From: [Clostridium] polysaccharolyticum
GTDB lineage: Bacteria > Bacillota > Clostridia > Lachnospirales > Lachnospiraceae
Direction: 5' to 3'
Length of the DNA stretch: 64,000 nt
Assembly: GCF_900111595.1 (NCBI RefSeq)
Contig: NZ_FOHN01000001.1
Coordinates: 153,476 to 217,475, forward strand
Made by a program: the position numbers and the translations under genes. The notes beneath the pieces were generated by a model. It had not been told where the DNA came from. It did not search any database and saw only the letters and a program-made list of their open reading frames with translations. The first letter of the stretch is position 1. Every line of letters begins with the position of its first letter. This document shows, one piece after another, positions 26,691 to 35,529 of the stretch.

Positions 26691-28322
26691 TTGAATCATT
26701 ACATTGTGATTAGTTATTTAAGCAGATTTACAAAGATAAAAGTTCAAGAGTATTGGAATAGAATAAATAACGATAAAAAGATATATGCAATTCTTACTAA
26801 CGAAGCAGGGATTCAAGGAATATTAGATTCTATTGCTGAGAAACAAGAAAACGAAAAATATACGGTTGATGTGCTTTATTTTTGCTCTAATGAAGTCCGA
26901 AGGACTGAGGGAAAAAGGGAAAAACTAGAAAGTTTTTTTAAGGAATATCAACAAGGTGTGGTTAATTTGGATTCTTATGTAAAGGCTTTAGAACAGGAGC
27001 TGTATCCGAAGGAAAAAGACGGCAGTGAATCCGCAGAACGGAAAGAAATAAATGAATCTATTTATTATGAATCAAGGGTGAAACATTTTGCAGAAATGAG
27101 AAAATTATGTAAAGTTAACGTTAAAAAAATAGACGTAAATGAAGATCTGGGCATGGCTGATGCATACAAAGAACAGCTTCAAAAATTTATTGAAGAATTG
27201 GAAAGATTGAAGCAACAGGATAGTGATAAGGAAGAGCATACGTTTTATGTTTATATAGATTCGTCGGGAGGACCAAGAGATTTTAGTTTTTTAAGTCTTA
27301 TACTAACGAAATTACTAGAGCTTAAGGAGCATAACAAATTTAAAGTTGAGAACATTATTTATAGTAATATAAATAGCAAAAATGGAAATGAAATTGGCTC
27401 TATAAAAGATTCATATGGAATGCTTGGTGTAATTAATGGCGTTAATGAATTTGTAAAGTATGGACGAGTAAATACTTTAAAGGAAAGCTTACATAAGGAA
27501 AGCGGTCTAATGGAAGGTAAGGACTTAGTGGATGAACTTTTATGTAGTATGCAAAAGTATTCAAATATGATCTCTATTTGTGATTTTAAGAAACTACCTG
27601 AAATATATGATGAAATCTATAAGAAGATGAAAGATTTGGAAAATGTAAATTATGATGTCATAGACAGCAGAGTAGAAATATTAAAAGCACTGCTTTCGAC
27701 TGTTAGAGTGAAAATGGGCATTGGTAAAACAATTCCGCAGTTTGTGAAACTATTTAAGCATTATTGTGATAATGATATGATTCAGCAGGCAGTTACTTTT
27801 TATAATGAAAAAATGCCAGAGTATATCATGGAAGAATTAAAATTATTAGAAATAAATAATTTAGTCATTAAGTCTAATAAGAAAAATGCAAGAAGTAAAG
27901 TTGAAGCAGTATTGCATGGATTAGAAGGAGGTTATAAAGCTTTTCTTAGTGATTATGAGAAATATGCTAAGGAATATGGTAGTGAGAAATATGCTAAGGC
28001 AGTTTGCATTTTATCTAATGTAGATGAGTTTTCAAACATTAAATTAAAAAAAGGCAATAAGGATCAGGTAATAACTGTATTAAAGGATTACCTTGTAATC
28101 AGAGAAATACGTAATCACATGAACCATGCCAGCGATGAACCACTAATGAAAAATGAAAAAGCTAGAGATTATTTTGATTTTAGGAAGAAGTCAGAGCAAT
28201 CCTTATTATGTGAATATGACTCGATAAAAGAATTCTTAGAAAATGCATACGAACATTTGTGCATGTTTGAGTCACAATCCGCACCATCAGACAAGAGCAA
28301 ATTTCAGGAGGTGACAAATTAA
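26691..28322 (+). CDS. Orphan CARF-HEPN ribonuclease, Csx1/Csm6-like
   Basis: A 543-residue protein. I choose the TTG at 26691 because GGAGG lies 9 bases before it; the in-frame ATG at 26625 has no site. The N-terminus HYIVISYLSRF resembles the first strand of CARF-type sensors. Around residue 190, YVYIDSSGGPRDFSFLSLILTKLLE occupies the place of the DxTHG/RS motif of Csx1/TM1812 proteins. Near the C-terminus, REIRNHMNHA gives R474-x4-H479, the HEPN ribonuclease site. In type III CRISPR systems such proteins bind cyclic oligoadenylates and cut RNA. No cas gene or CRISPR array is in the window. AT-rich, Lys/Glu-rich coding suggests acquisition. Family assignment is moderate. Confidence 0.55.
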   Translation: MNHYIVISYLSRFTKIKVQEYWNRINNDKKIYAILTNEAGIQGILDSIAEKQENEKYTVDVLYFCSNEVRRTEGKREKLESFFKEYQQGVVNLDSYVKALEQELYPKEKDGSESAERKEINESIYYESRVKHFAEMRKLCKVNVKKIDVNEDLGMADAYKEQLQKFIEELERLKQQDSDKEEHTFYVYIDSSGGPRDFSFLSLILTKLLELKEHNKFKVENIIYSNINSKNGNEIGSIKDSYGMLGVINGVNEFVKYGRVNTLKESLHKESGLMEGKDLVDELLCSMQKYSNMISICDFKKLPEIYDEIYKKMKDLENVNYDVIDSRVEILKALLSTVRVKMGIGKTIPQFVKLFKHYCDNDMIQQAVTFYNEKMPEYIMEELKLLEINNLVIKSNKKNARSKVEAVLHGLEGGYKAFLSDYEKYAKEYGSEKYAKAVCILSNVDEFSNIKLKKGNKDQVITVLKDYLVIREIRNHMNHASDEPLMKNEKARDYFDFRKKSEQSLLCEYDSIKEFLENAYEHLCMFESQSAPSDKSKFQEVTN

Positions 28323-28628
28323 ACGAGTTAATTCTGTGTTCCTTTCTGATAGACTTTTAGATATTATATAGAATCTATGAAAGTTTTTATACTGTGGAAC
28401 TGGGCACAAGTATACGGTGAACTTTGCATTATATGTGAAGGACGGATGCCTGATTAATTGAAAAATGCATGTCATGACAGGTGCCGATTAAGTCACCTGC
28501 TCTTGACATACATTTCTTTAGGTATTATATATAATAGCAAGATCTAGATTGAAAAAATATAAATGGAATTCGTTCTAGCTCTTACAATTATCATAAAAGA
28601 TTTAATTACAGACTTTTATTTGAAATAC
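28323..28628. other. Gene-free stretch with an orphan promoter
   Basis: No reading frame of note. TTGACA (28503-28508), a 17-base spacer and TATATA (28526-28531) form a good plus-strand promoter, but the next plus-strand gene is over 1.3 kb away and the gene between runs the other way. Confidence 0.4.
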
Positions 28629-29747
28629 TTACCTCATCATCCCTAAAATCACATCCATCAGCTCATCATTTTTCTCAGGCTTCATAAAACAGAACCGGAA
28701 GAAATTCTCTCCAAGCTCTTCAAAAGTACTGCAGTCCCGGATCATAAGCCCTTTACGAATAGCCGCTTCAAATAAATCAAATGCCGTAATGCCTTTCTTT
28801 AAAATCTCCACTAACACAAAATTAGCAGTAGAAGGATATGCTTTTAAGCCTGGACACTGGTTTAATTTTGCACAAAGCCGTTGGCGTTCATTGGAAATCA
28901 GTGTTCTGGATGCATTGATATAGGCATCATCCGTAAACATAATCTCACCTGCAATAGAAGCCAAACTGTTAATTGTCCAAGGATTCTTCTTTTCCTTAAT
29001 CTCATCTAGAATGTGCTGGTTGGAACATACCGCATATCCAAGCCGAAGCCCTGGTGCTGCAAAAAATTTCGAAATGCCACGTAGCACCGTTAAGTTATCA
29101 AATTCCCTTACCAGCCCAATAGCTGTAATCTGAGAAATATTTTCTGTAAATTCTATATAGGTTTCATCCACAATGACATAAATATTTTTTTTCTTGCATG
29201 CAGTTAGAATTTGCCTTATTTCCTCTCTTGTAAGAGTAGTGGAAGTAGGATTATTAGGATTGCAAAGAATCAGAAGATCCAGATCCTCTGATAACTGTTC
29301 TGTAAATTCCTTCACTGGTAATCTGAAATCCAGTTCCTTCTTTAATGCATAGTAGGAAAAATTTCCACCACACAATGTAATCTCACGCTCATATTCTGAA
29401 TAAGTAGGAGCCAGTAAAAGCGCTTTCTTAGGTGCTGTAACGCTGATAAAACTGGAAATCAGTTCCGTTGAACCGTTTCCAACCATAATATGTTCTTTGC
29501 TGGCTTTTATATAAGCAGCAATGCTTTCACGAAGAGAAGCATATTCCCTATCAGGATAAGAAGTAATCGCATCTATGTGATTTGCCAGAGTTTCACGTAA
29601 TTTTAAGGATACGCCAAGTGGATTTATGTTAGCAGAAAAACTTGTGATTTCTTCTTTTTTGATATGGTAAATGCGTTCTATTTTTTCTAAATCACTGCCA
29701 TGAAAATGTTCTTTCTGCTGGATAGCCTGTTTTTCCTGTTTTTCCAT
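28629..29747 (-). CDS. PLP-dependent aminotransferase, HisC/CobD family
   Basis: A 372-residue class I/II fold enzyme. ITSFSANINPLGVS near the N-terminus is typical of CobD (threonine-phosphate decarboxylase), and MVGNGSTELI, LCNPNNPTSTTL, VIVDETYIEF, VLRGISKFFAAPGLRLGYAV give the PLP pocket. The Schiff-base lysine is in the GISKFF segment. No cobalamin or histidine genes are adjacent, so CobD-like decarboxylase and HisC-like transaminase both remain possible; the FSANINPLG motif favours CobD. It is monocistronic and diverges from the DUF5717-like operon. Confidence 0.75.
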   Translation of the reverse strand: MEKQEKQAIQQKEHFHGSDLEKIERIYHIKKEEITSFSANINPLGVSLKLRETLANHIDAITSYPDREYASLRESIAAYIKASKEHIMVGNGSTELISSFISVTAPKKALLLAPTYSEYEREITLCGGNFSYYALKKELDFRLPVKEFTEQLSEDLDLLILCNPNNPTSTTLTREEIRQILTACKKKNIYVIVDETYIEFTENISQITAIGLVREFDNLTVLRGISKFFAAPGLRLGYAVCSNQHILDEIKEKKNPWTINSLASIAGEIMFTDDAYINASRTLISNERQRLCAKLNQCPGLKAYPSTANFVLVEILKKGITAFDLFEAAIRKGLMIRDCSTFEELGENFFRFCFMKPEKNDELMDVILGMMR

Positions 29748-29793
29748 CGTTCTCGCCCTTTTCCTTTTCTTTTTTTCGCTAAAGTGTTATAAT

Positions 29794-29808
29794 CTATAAT
29801 AATTATAG
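29794..29808. promoter_or_regulatory. Perfect palindrome in a divergent promoter region
   Basis: CTATAATAATTATAG is a 15-base palindrome around a central A. It lies between the divergent aminotransferase gene and DUF5717-like operon and includes -10-like TATAAT on either strand. It could be an operator or simply paired -10 boxes. Confidence 0.4.
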
Positions 29809-29840
29809 CCTTTTTTTATGAAAAAGCAAGGAGACATGCA

Positions 29841-32800
29841 ATGAAAGAAAAATTAACGAAGTTTTCAAGAGGTGTGTTTCAATACGAGAAATACTCCCTT
29901 TTCTTTTCTCAGAAAACCATTGAAATAGGGGCAGAGGCGGGAAAAATATACGAGGGAAGCTTCCAGATCTGGACGGATGGCCCTATACCAATGAAAGGGA
30001 TTCTTACGAAGACAGATCATTTTCTAAAACTTTCAGAGACATCATTTTCTGGGATAAAAGTGACGATACAGTACCAATATGATGCCACAGAACAGGCAGC
30101 AGGCGAAACCCGTACTGGTGCCATTGAAATTATCAGCAATTACGGAGAATATAAGATACCAGTTGTGGTAAAAGCAGAAGCTCCTTATTTTCAGACAGAA
30201 CTAGGAAAGATACGAGATCTGTTTCAGTTTGCCAATCTGGCAAAACAGGACTGGCTTAGTGCGTTAAAAATATTTAAGTCTGGCCAGTTTGCCAGAAAAC
30301 TGCTTATCCATGACAGAAAAAATGAAGTCTTATATCAGAGCTTACGAAAGAGCATTTCCAAAAGCCATGCAATGGAAGAATTTTTAATATCCATACATAA
30401 GAAAGTAAGAATCAGTCTTACAGTAGACAAAACAGCAATTGCCTATACCAATGTAGCGGAAACCTTAGAAGACCGAGTGGTGATTTACAAAGATAACTGG
30501 GGATATATAGAGATTCATGGAGAAACAGATGCAGATTTTATTGAATTGGAGCGTAAAATCGTCTGGCCTGAACATTTTATCGGAAACAGCTGTAATCTGA
30601 AATTCTTAGTAAAGCCTGAAAAACTTAAGCCAGGCATGAATGTGGGTGTCATTTCCTTAAAGACTCCTTATCAGGTGTTTCGTATTGAAGTTACTGCACG
30701 GGGAGAAGAAGCAGAGGGAAAAGAGGGACGGACAAGGAATGTGCAGGCATATGTGAAACAGCAGGCGAATCTGGTAACTTTGGCACAGAATTATTTAAAT
30801 TTCCGTATGAATCATATTGCTGTAGAAGAATATGTGTCAGAGATGCGTCTTATCGCCAATGAGATCTATGAAACAGGAGACAAAGAAGCGTATTATTTAT
30901 TAAAAACCCATCTGGCAGTGGCAGCAGGAGACAGTATGGAGATTGAGGAATGCTTTCAGTTTCTGGAATCCTGCAAAGACAAATGGAAGCAGGAAAATGT
31001 GGAACGTTATGCAGGGTATCTGTATCTTCTGGCTATGAAAGACCGGGAGCCTGAGAAAATACAGGAAGCCAGTAGCCTTATTGAAGCTTTGTATGAGGAA
31101 CAGAAGGAAAACTGGAAACTGTTCTGGTTTTTAATGAATGTAAAAACAGAATATATGGAAGAACCAAGAAAACGGTTTGAAGCTTTACAGGAGCTTCTAA
31201 GATGTGGTGTAAGGAGCAGCATCATATACTATGAAGCCAGTGTATTATACAGGGATTATAAAGTATTTTTAATGGATGTATCAGAAGAAGCAATTCCTGT
31301 CATGACCTGGATGGTTCGGGAAAACTTCATGACAGAGGAGGTAAAGCGGCAGTATCTGATGATGGTGTCTAAACGGAAGCATTTTTATCCTGCCCTTTAT
31401 CATAGTCTGGAAATGCTATATCAGCAGAAAGAGGATATGGAAGTGCTTCAGGTTATCCTTAGCATGCTGGTAAGGGCACAAAAAGCAGGAAAACAGTATT
31501 TTAAGTGGTATGAACTGGGCGTGGAAAAACAGGTAAGGATTCTAAAGCTTTATGAGTACTATATGTATTCTATGGAGGAAGATCTCCATAAAATACTGCC
31601 AGAAAGTTTATTAACCTATTTTTCCTTAGAGTGTACGTTGCATGAGAAGAAAAAAGCCTTTTTATATGCCAATGTGATTCAGAACTGGGAGCAGTATGAC
31701 AAAGCAGTGCTGGAAGGATATGAAGAAGCCATTCATGCGTTTGCTAAGAAGGAACTGGAGAAACACGTAATCAATTCCAATCTGGCGATTTTGTATGAGG
31801 ATCTCTGTACCTGTGATGCGTTTGATGAGACCGTAAAAGCAAACTTGCCATATGTGATGTTCCTGCAGGAACTGCGGTGTGATATGCCAGACATAACGGG
31901 AGCCGTAGTAGTACATGGGGAAACAGAACAGGAAGTTTATACGCCTATTGAGGATGGAATTGCCCAGGTGGCCATCTATACAGACAGTGCCCAGGTCTTT
32001 CTTGTAGACAGGAAGAATAACCGTTATGCTGCTACAATGGAATATTATTTATCCAAATATATATCTTTAGATGAATTAGCAAGTGAATGCTTTCCATATG
32101 CCCAGGAAAATGGCATGCTTTTGTTATATTTATATGAGCAGCTTGAGACTTATCAGAATCATGCAAGTACAGCGTTAGCGTTAAGAAAGCGTATTTTATT
32201 ATTAGAAGAATTAAGACCTTCATTTTATTGGAAATGTTTTGGAAAAGTGGCGAAGCAGTATTATGACAATGTACAGTTAGCGGCATTGGATGAACTGTTA
32301 CAGACTGTGGACTTTACAAAAGTGTGCAGGGAAGAACGGCCACGGCTGATGGAATTATGCATTATAAGGGGACTTCCTATAAATTTTGAAGAACAGTTTG
32401 AAAAATATGGTTACGACAATCTGCCACCTAAGAGACTTCTTGCTTACTACAGCAGAAGATTTCACAACAAGGAACAAAAGATTACACCAGTATTTTTAAA
32501 TATTGCCATGAATGCCTTGAAAAAAGGAAGAGCAGACAAACTGATTACCAAAATGCTTTGTAACCATTATGTAGGAACTTTGGAAGATCTGATCCGCATC
32601 TGGAAATCCTGCCGGGAATTTGAAATTCCTTGTGAGGAATTAGAGGAACAGATTGTTTCCCAAAGTCTTTTCAGTGAGACCAAAAGGCCGGAAATTATGG
32701 CTGTGTTTATGGATTATCTTACAAGAGAGCAGAAAGATAAAATGGTTGTGCGGGCCTTTTTATCATATCATTCTTATTTGTATCTTTTAAAAGAGGAAGA

Positions 32801-33398
32801 GTTAGAAAAAACGCTATTGGATATCATGAAAGAGTTTATCCTGCAAAATAGCTGTGACATAGTAAATCTTGCTTATTTAAAGAGATTAAGCAGGAAAGAA
32901 ATTTTAACAGAAAAAGAGAAAGAATATGCAGAAATTCAAGTACAGCAGTATGTAAAAAAAGGAATTGCTTTATCTTGTTTCATGGGATTTCAAAACCGGA
33001 TTTCCATGCCGTATGAGATTGCACATAAATATTTTGTCGAGTACCATTGTGAGGAGAATAGAAAAGTTGTGCTGCACTATGCGTTAAACGGCGGACCTAT
33101 AAGAGAAGAAGTTTTAAAAAACTGCTATCAAGGCATATTTGTGAAGAAATTCGTGCTTTTTCATGGGGATAAACTGTCTTATTATCTGACGGAAGAATAT
33201 GCAGGAGAGAAAAAGCAGACAGCTAGAGAAGAAATTCAATATGAGGATGACATGTCAGATACCGATAGTGAATATGGACTGTTAAATTCACTGCTTGTAG
33301 CCAAACAGATGCAGGACAGCAAAACAGCACTGGATCTGGTAAAACAATATGTTACAAGCAAGACCATTGTAAGTGAACAGTTTAAAATGTTGGAGTAG
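29841..33398 (+). CDS. Large uncharacterised protein, DUF5717-like
   Basis: A 1185-residue protein with no signal peptide or obvious membrane helix. The first roughly 290 residues are beta-rich with two Ig-like stretches (YEGSFQIWTDGPIPMKG and VVIYKDNWGYIEIHGE). From about 320 to the end it is alpha-helical with TPR-like repeats (many L/Y/W at helical spacing). I recall it as the DUF5717 family of Lachnospiraceae, from memory only. AAGGAGA precedes the ATG. It leads a four-gene operon with an Hsp70-fold protein, suggesting a scaffold or chaperone-partner role (inference). Confidence 0.6.
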   Translation: MKEKLTKFSRGVFQYEKYSLFFSQKTIEIGAEAGKIYEGSFQIWTDGPIPMKGILTKTDHFLKLSETSFSGIKVTIQYQYDATEQAAGETRTGAIEIISNYGEYKIPVVVKAEAPYFQTELGKIRDLFQFANLAKQDWLSALKIFKSGQFARKLLIHDRKNEVLYQSLRKSISKSHAMEEFLISIHKKVRISLTVDKTAIAYTNVAETLEDRVVIYKDNWGYIEIHGETDADFIELERKIVWPEHFIGNSCNLKFLVKPEKLKPGMNVGVISLKTPYQVFRIEVTARGEEAEGKEGRTRNVQAYVKQQANLVTLAQNYLNFRMNHIAVEEYVSEMRLIANEIYETGDKEAYYLLKTHLAVAAGDSMEIEECFQFLESCKDKWKQENVERYAGYLYLLAMKDREPEKIQEASSLIEALYEEQKENWKLFWFLMNVKTEYMEEPRKRFEALQELLRCGVRSSIIYYEASVLYRDYKVFLMDVSEEAIPVMTWMVRENFMTEEVKRQYLMMVSKRKHFYPALYHSLEMLYQQKEDMEVLQVILSMLVRAQKAGKQYFKWYELGVEKQVRILKLYEYYMYSMEEDLHKILPESLLTYFSLECTLHEKKKAFLYANVIQNWEQYDKAVLEGYEEAIHAFAKKELEKHVINSNLAILYEDLCTCDAFDETVKANLPYVMFLQELRCDMPDITGAVVVHGETEQEVYTPIEDGIAQVAIYTDSAQVFLVDRKNNRYAATMEYYLSKYISLDELASECFPYAQENGMLLLYLYEQLETYQNHASTALALRKRILLLEELRPSFYWKCFGKVAKQYYDNVQLAALDELLQTVDFTKVCREERPRLMELCIIRGLPINFEEQFEKYGYDNLPPKRLLAYYSRRFHNKEQKITPVFLNIAMNALKKGRADKLITKMLCNHYVGTLEDLIRIWKSCREFEIPCEELEEQIVSQSLFSETKRPEIMAVFMDYLTREQKDKMVVRAFLSYHSYLYLLKEEELEKTLLDIMKEFILQNSCDIVNLAYLKRLSRKEILTEKEKEYAEIQVQQYVKKGIALSCFMGFQNRISMPYEIAHKYFVEYHCEENRKVVLHYALNGGPIREEVLKNCYQGIFVKKFVLFHGDKLSYYLTEEYAGEKKQTAREEIQYEDDMSDTDSEYGLLNSLLVAKQMQDSKTALDLVKQYVTSKTIVSEQFKMLE

Positions 33399-33401
33399 GA
33401 G

Positions 33402-34673
33402 GTGTTTGTCATAGAAAGACAGAAATTATTTGTTGGGCTAGATTTGGATAATGAGTTTTCGCAGATTACTTACTATGATGAAGCACTATTTGAACCTTGT
33501 TCCATTTCTCAGAAAGAGGGGGAAGAAGCTTATCTGATTCCTACCGTTCTGGCAGTAACAAAGGAGAATGGACAGTGGTATTTTGGTGAAGATGCTGTGC
33601 GGCTTGCGAAAGAGCAGAAGGCACCTTTGCTTATGGACTTTATTGAATCTATAAAGAAAGAAAGTCCTATTTGGTATTATGAAAAGGAATGGGAGCCTGT
33701 TGAGATTTTAAAACGTTTTTTAAGAAAATGTTTAAATCTGCTAATGGTAAGATTTCCAGAAGGAACCATTCAAATGCTTGCTGTGACATTGGAAAATAAG
33801 GAAAAAGTTCTTGTAAATATGCTGTTAGAAGCATTACAGCAGCTGGGGTTTGAAAAAGAGAGGGTTGCTGTCTTAAGCCATCAGGAAAGCTATTTGTATT
33901 ATACCCTTCGTCAGAAGAAAGAACTCTGGCTAAATGATGTTGGCCTGTTTGATTTTTCATCTAAAGGGCTTTTCTTTTACAGGATTTTTATGAACCGGAG
34001 GACAAGTCCGGTTACCGTTGGAATAGAGAAAAAGGAATTTACAAAGCTGTTATCTTATGGCATGCTAGAATCCAAAGAAGAAGGAGAGCTTGCATATATG
34101 TTTGACAGCGTTACAAAAAATGCACTTCACAAAAAGATCGTTTCCACTATTTATGTGACAGGACAAGGATTCAGGGGAAACTGGTGTCAGTCTGTTTTAG
34201 AAGGATTATGTGTTGGAAGAAGAGTATTTTTGGGACAGAATCTATATGCCATTGGTGCGTGTTATGGGGCAAAAGAAGTAGGCGGAGAAAGTAAGCTGTC
34301 TAATTATCTGCTATTGAATGATGAAATGGTTCTGGTTGATATTTCTGTAAAAGTATTTTCCAGCAGCCGATTTGAACCGTACCACCTTGTGAGAGCAGGA
34401 GCTGCGTGGTTTGATGTAAATCACAAACTGGAAGTGATTCCAGATGAAGAAAATGAATTGGAATTGGAAATTTTTGATGTTATGACACAGCAGAAGAAAA
34501 CTTTTTTCCTGCACATTGATTTTATAGAAGGGCGGCCAAGAAGAACCACAATATTAGAAATAGGGGTAAAATTCCTAGATCCAAAGACCTGTGTACTGCA
34601 GGTGAAAGACAAAGGGTTTGGTAATATGTACCCTTCGACAAACCGGATTTGGGAAAAAGAGATACATCTCTAA
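33402..34673 (+). CDS. Hsp70/actin-fold ATPase-like protein, DUF5716-like
   Basis: A 423-residue protein. KLFVGLDLDNEFSQITYYD parallels the phosphate-1 loop of Hsp70 (GIDLGTT). IPTVLAVTKENGQWYFGEDAVRLA resembles the segment after it. GLFDFSSKGLFFYRI is a degenerate phosphate-2 loop, and YVTGQGFRGNWCQSVL...VFLGQNLYAIGACYGAKE matches the adenosine region and the GA-Y-GA end of the domain. There is no substrate-binding domain; the C-terminus is a beta-rich module. The start is GTG at 33402 (GGAG six bases before); ATA at 33411 is the alternative after AGGAGG. It is packed 3 bases after the previous gene. Confidence 0.6.
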   Translation: MFVIERQKLFVGLDLDNEFSQITYYDEALFEPCSISQKEGEEAYLIPTVLAVTKENGQWYFGEDAVRLAKEQKAPLLMDFIESIKKESPIWYYEKEWEPVEILKRFLRKCLNLLMVRFPEGTIQMLAVTLENKEKVLVNMLLEALQQLGFEKERVAVLSHQESYLYYTLRQKKELWLNDVGLFDFSSKGLFFYRIFMNRRTSPVTVGIEKKEFTKLLSYGMLESKEEGELAYMFDSVTKNALHKKIVSTIYVTGQGFRGNWCQSVLEGLCVGRRVFLGQNLYAIGACYGAKEVGGESKLSNYLLLNDEMVLVDISVKVFSSSRFEPYHLVRAGAAWFDVNHKLEVIPDEENELELEIFDVMTQQKKTFFLHIDFIEGRPRRTTILEIGVKFLDPKTCVLQVKDKGFGNMYPSTNRIWEKEIHL

Positions 34674-34685
34674 GGAGGAGTGCTC

Positions 34686-35519
34686 ATGGGAAAATTTATT
34701 TTATGCAGCGGAACAAGAGCCAAAGAACCATTGCGGATAGAAATAACGGATACCATTCTTTATACAATCGAAGAACTGTGCTTTTATCTGTATCAGCATA
34801 TTTATCTGATTACAGACGAGTTCTTTTCGGAATCTGTTATTGGCTGGATTGAAAAAGAAGTGGAACTGCCAGAACTTGCAAAGAAACTAAGAGAATTAAA
34901 CCGTTCTGGCAGAACTTTAAAAGATAAGGTTATCTCTATACTATGCAGTACCGATTATTATACAGAGAAAGAAATGAAAGAACTGATTGTGGTAATGGAC
35001 AAAATAGATGGCCTGCCACTGATTAAGCGCAGAAAAATGAAAGCGGATATTTATGTTCAGTACCAGCGGTACCTGTTTGCTGCAAAAGAATATGAGGCCA
35101 TATTAGAAAGCAGAGAAGCGTCCATACTGACAGCAGGTGAATATGGAAACCTGCTTCACAATTATGCATTCGTGCTTCTTAATATTGGATCTTTAAAAGA
35201 TGCGGCACAAAAGATGAAAGAAGCATACCGGTCCAATCAGAATCCCGAATCCTTAAAATCCTATCTGCTGATTTTACGGATGTTAGGCAATGAAAATGCA
35301 CAGGAACAGCAAAAAGATCTGGCTGTTCCAAGTGAAATGCTGGAAATGATAGAGGCTATTATGAAGGATGCAGAATCTATGGAATCCGCTCATTCCTGTT
35401 ATCAGGCTTACCAGAAGCTGCTGGATTCAAAAGAAAAGCATGATGCCATTAAGTTTTACAGGGATCTGGAAACTATGCTGGAAAAGTGGATTCGTGAGTA
35501 TAGAAATAAAGTAAGTTAA
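34686..35519 (+). CDS. Helical repeat protein of the DUF5717 operon
   Basis: A 277-residue cytoplasmic protein. GGAGGAG precedes the ATG at 34686; a GTG at 34680 is in frame but too close. About 130 N-terminal residues are unrecognised. The C-terminal half has two or three TPR-like helix pairs (KADIYVQYQRYLFAAKEYEAIL, GNLLHNYAFVLLNIGSLKDAAQKMKEAY). TPR proteins hold partners together, so it likely bridges the Hsp70-fold protein and the large DUF5717-like protein (inference). Confidence 0.6.
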   Translation: MGKFILCSGTRAKEPLRIEITDTILYTIEELCFYLYQHIYLITDEFFSESVIGWIEKEVELPELAKKLRELNRSGRTLKDKVISILCSTDYYTEKEMKELIVVMDKIDGLPLIKRRKMKADIYVQYQRYLFAAKEYEAILESREASILTAGEYGNLLHNYAFVLLNIGSLKDAAQKMKEAYRSNQNPESLKSYLLILRMLGNENAQEQQKDLAVPSEMLEMIEAIMKDAESMESAHSCYQAYQKLLDSKEKHDAIKFYRDLETMLEKWIREYRNKVS

Positions 35520-35529
35520 GGGAGATATC

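Noticed and set aside
28629-29747. Naming the aminotransferase hisC or cobD outright
   Set aside because: Neither histidine nor cobalamin genes are adjacent and the family members are hard to tell apart by eye.
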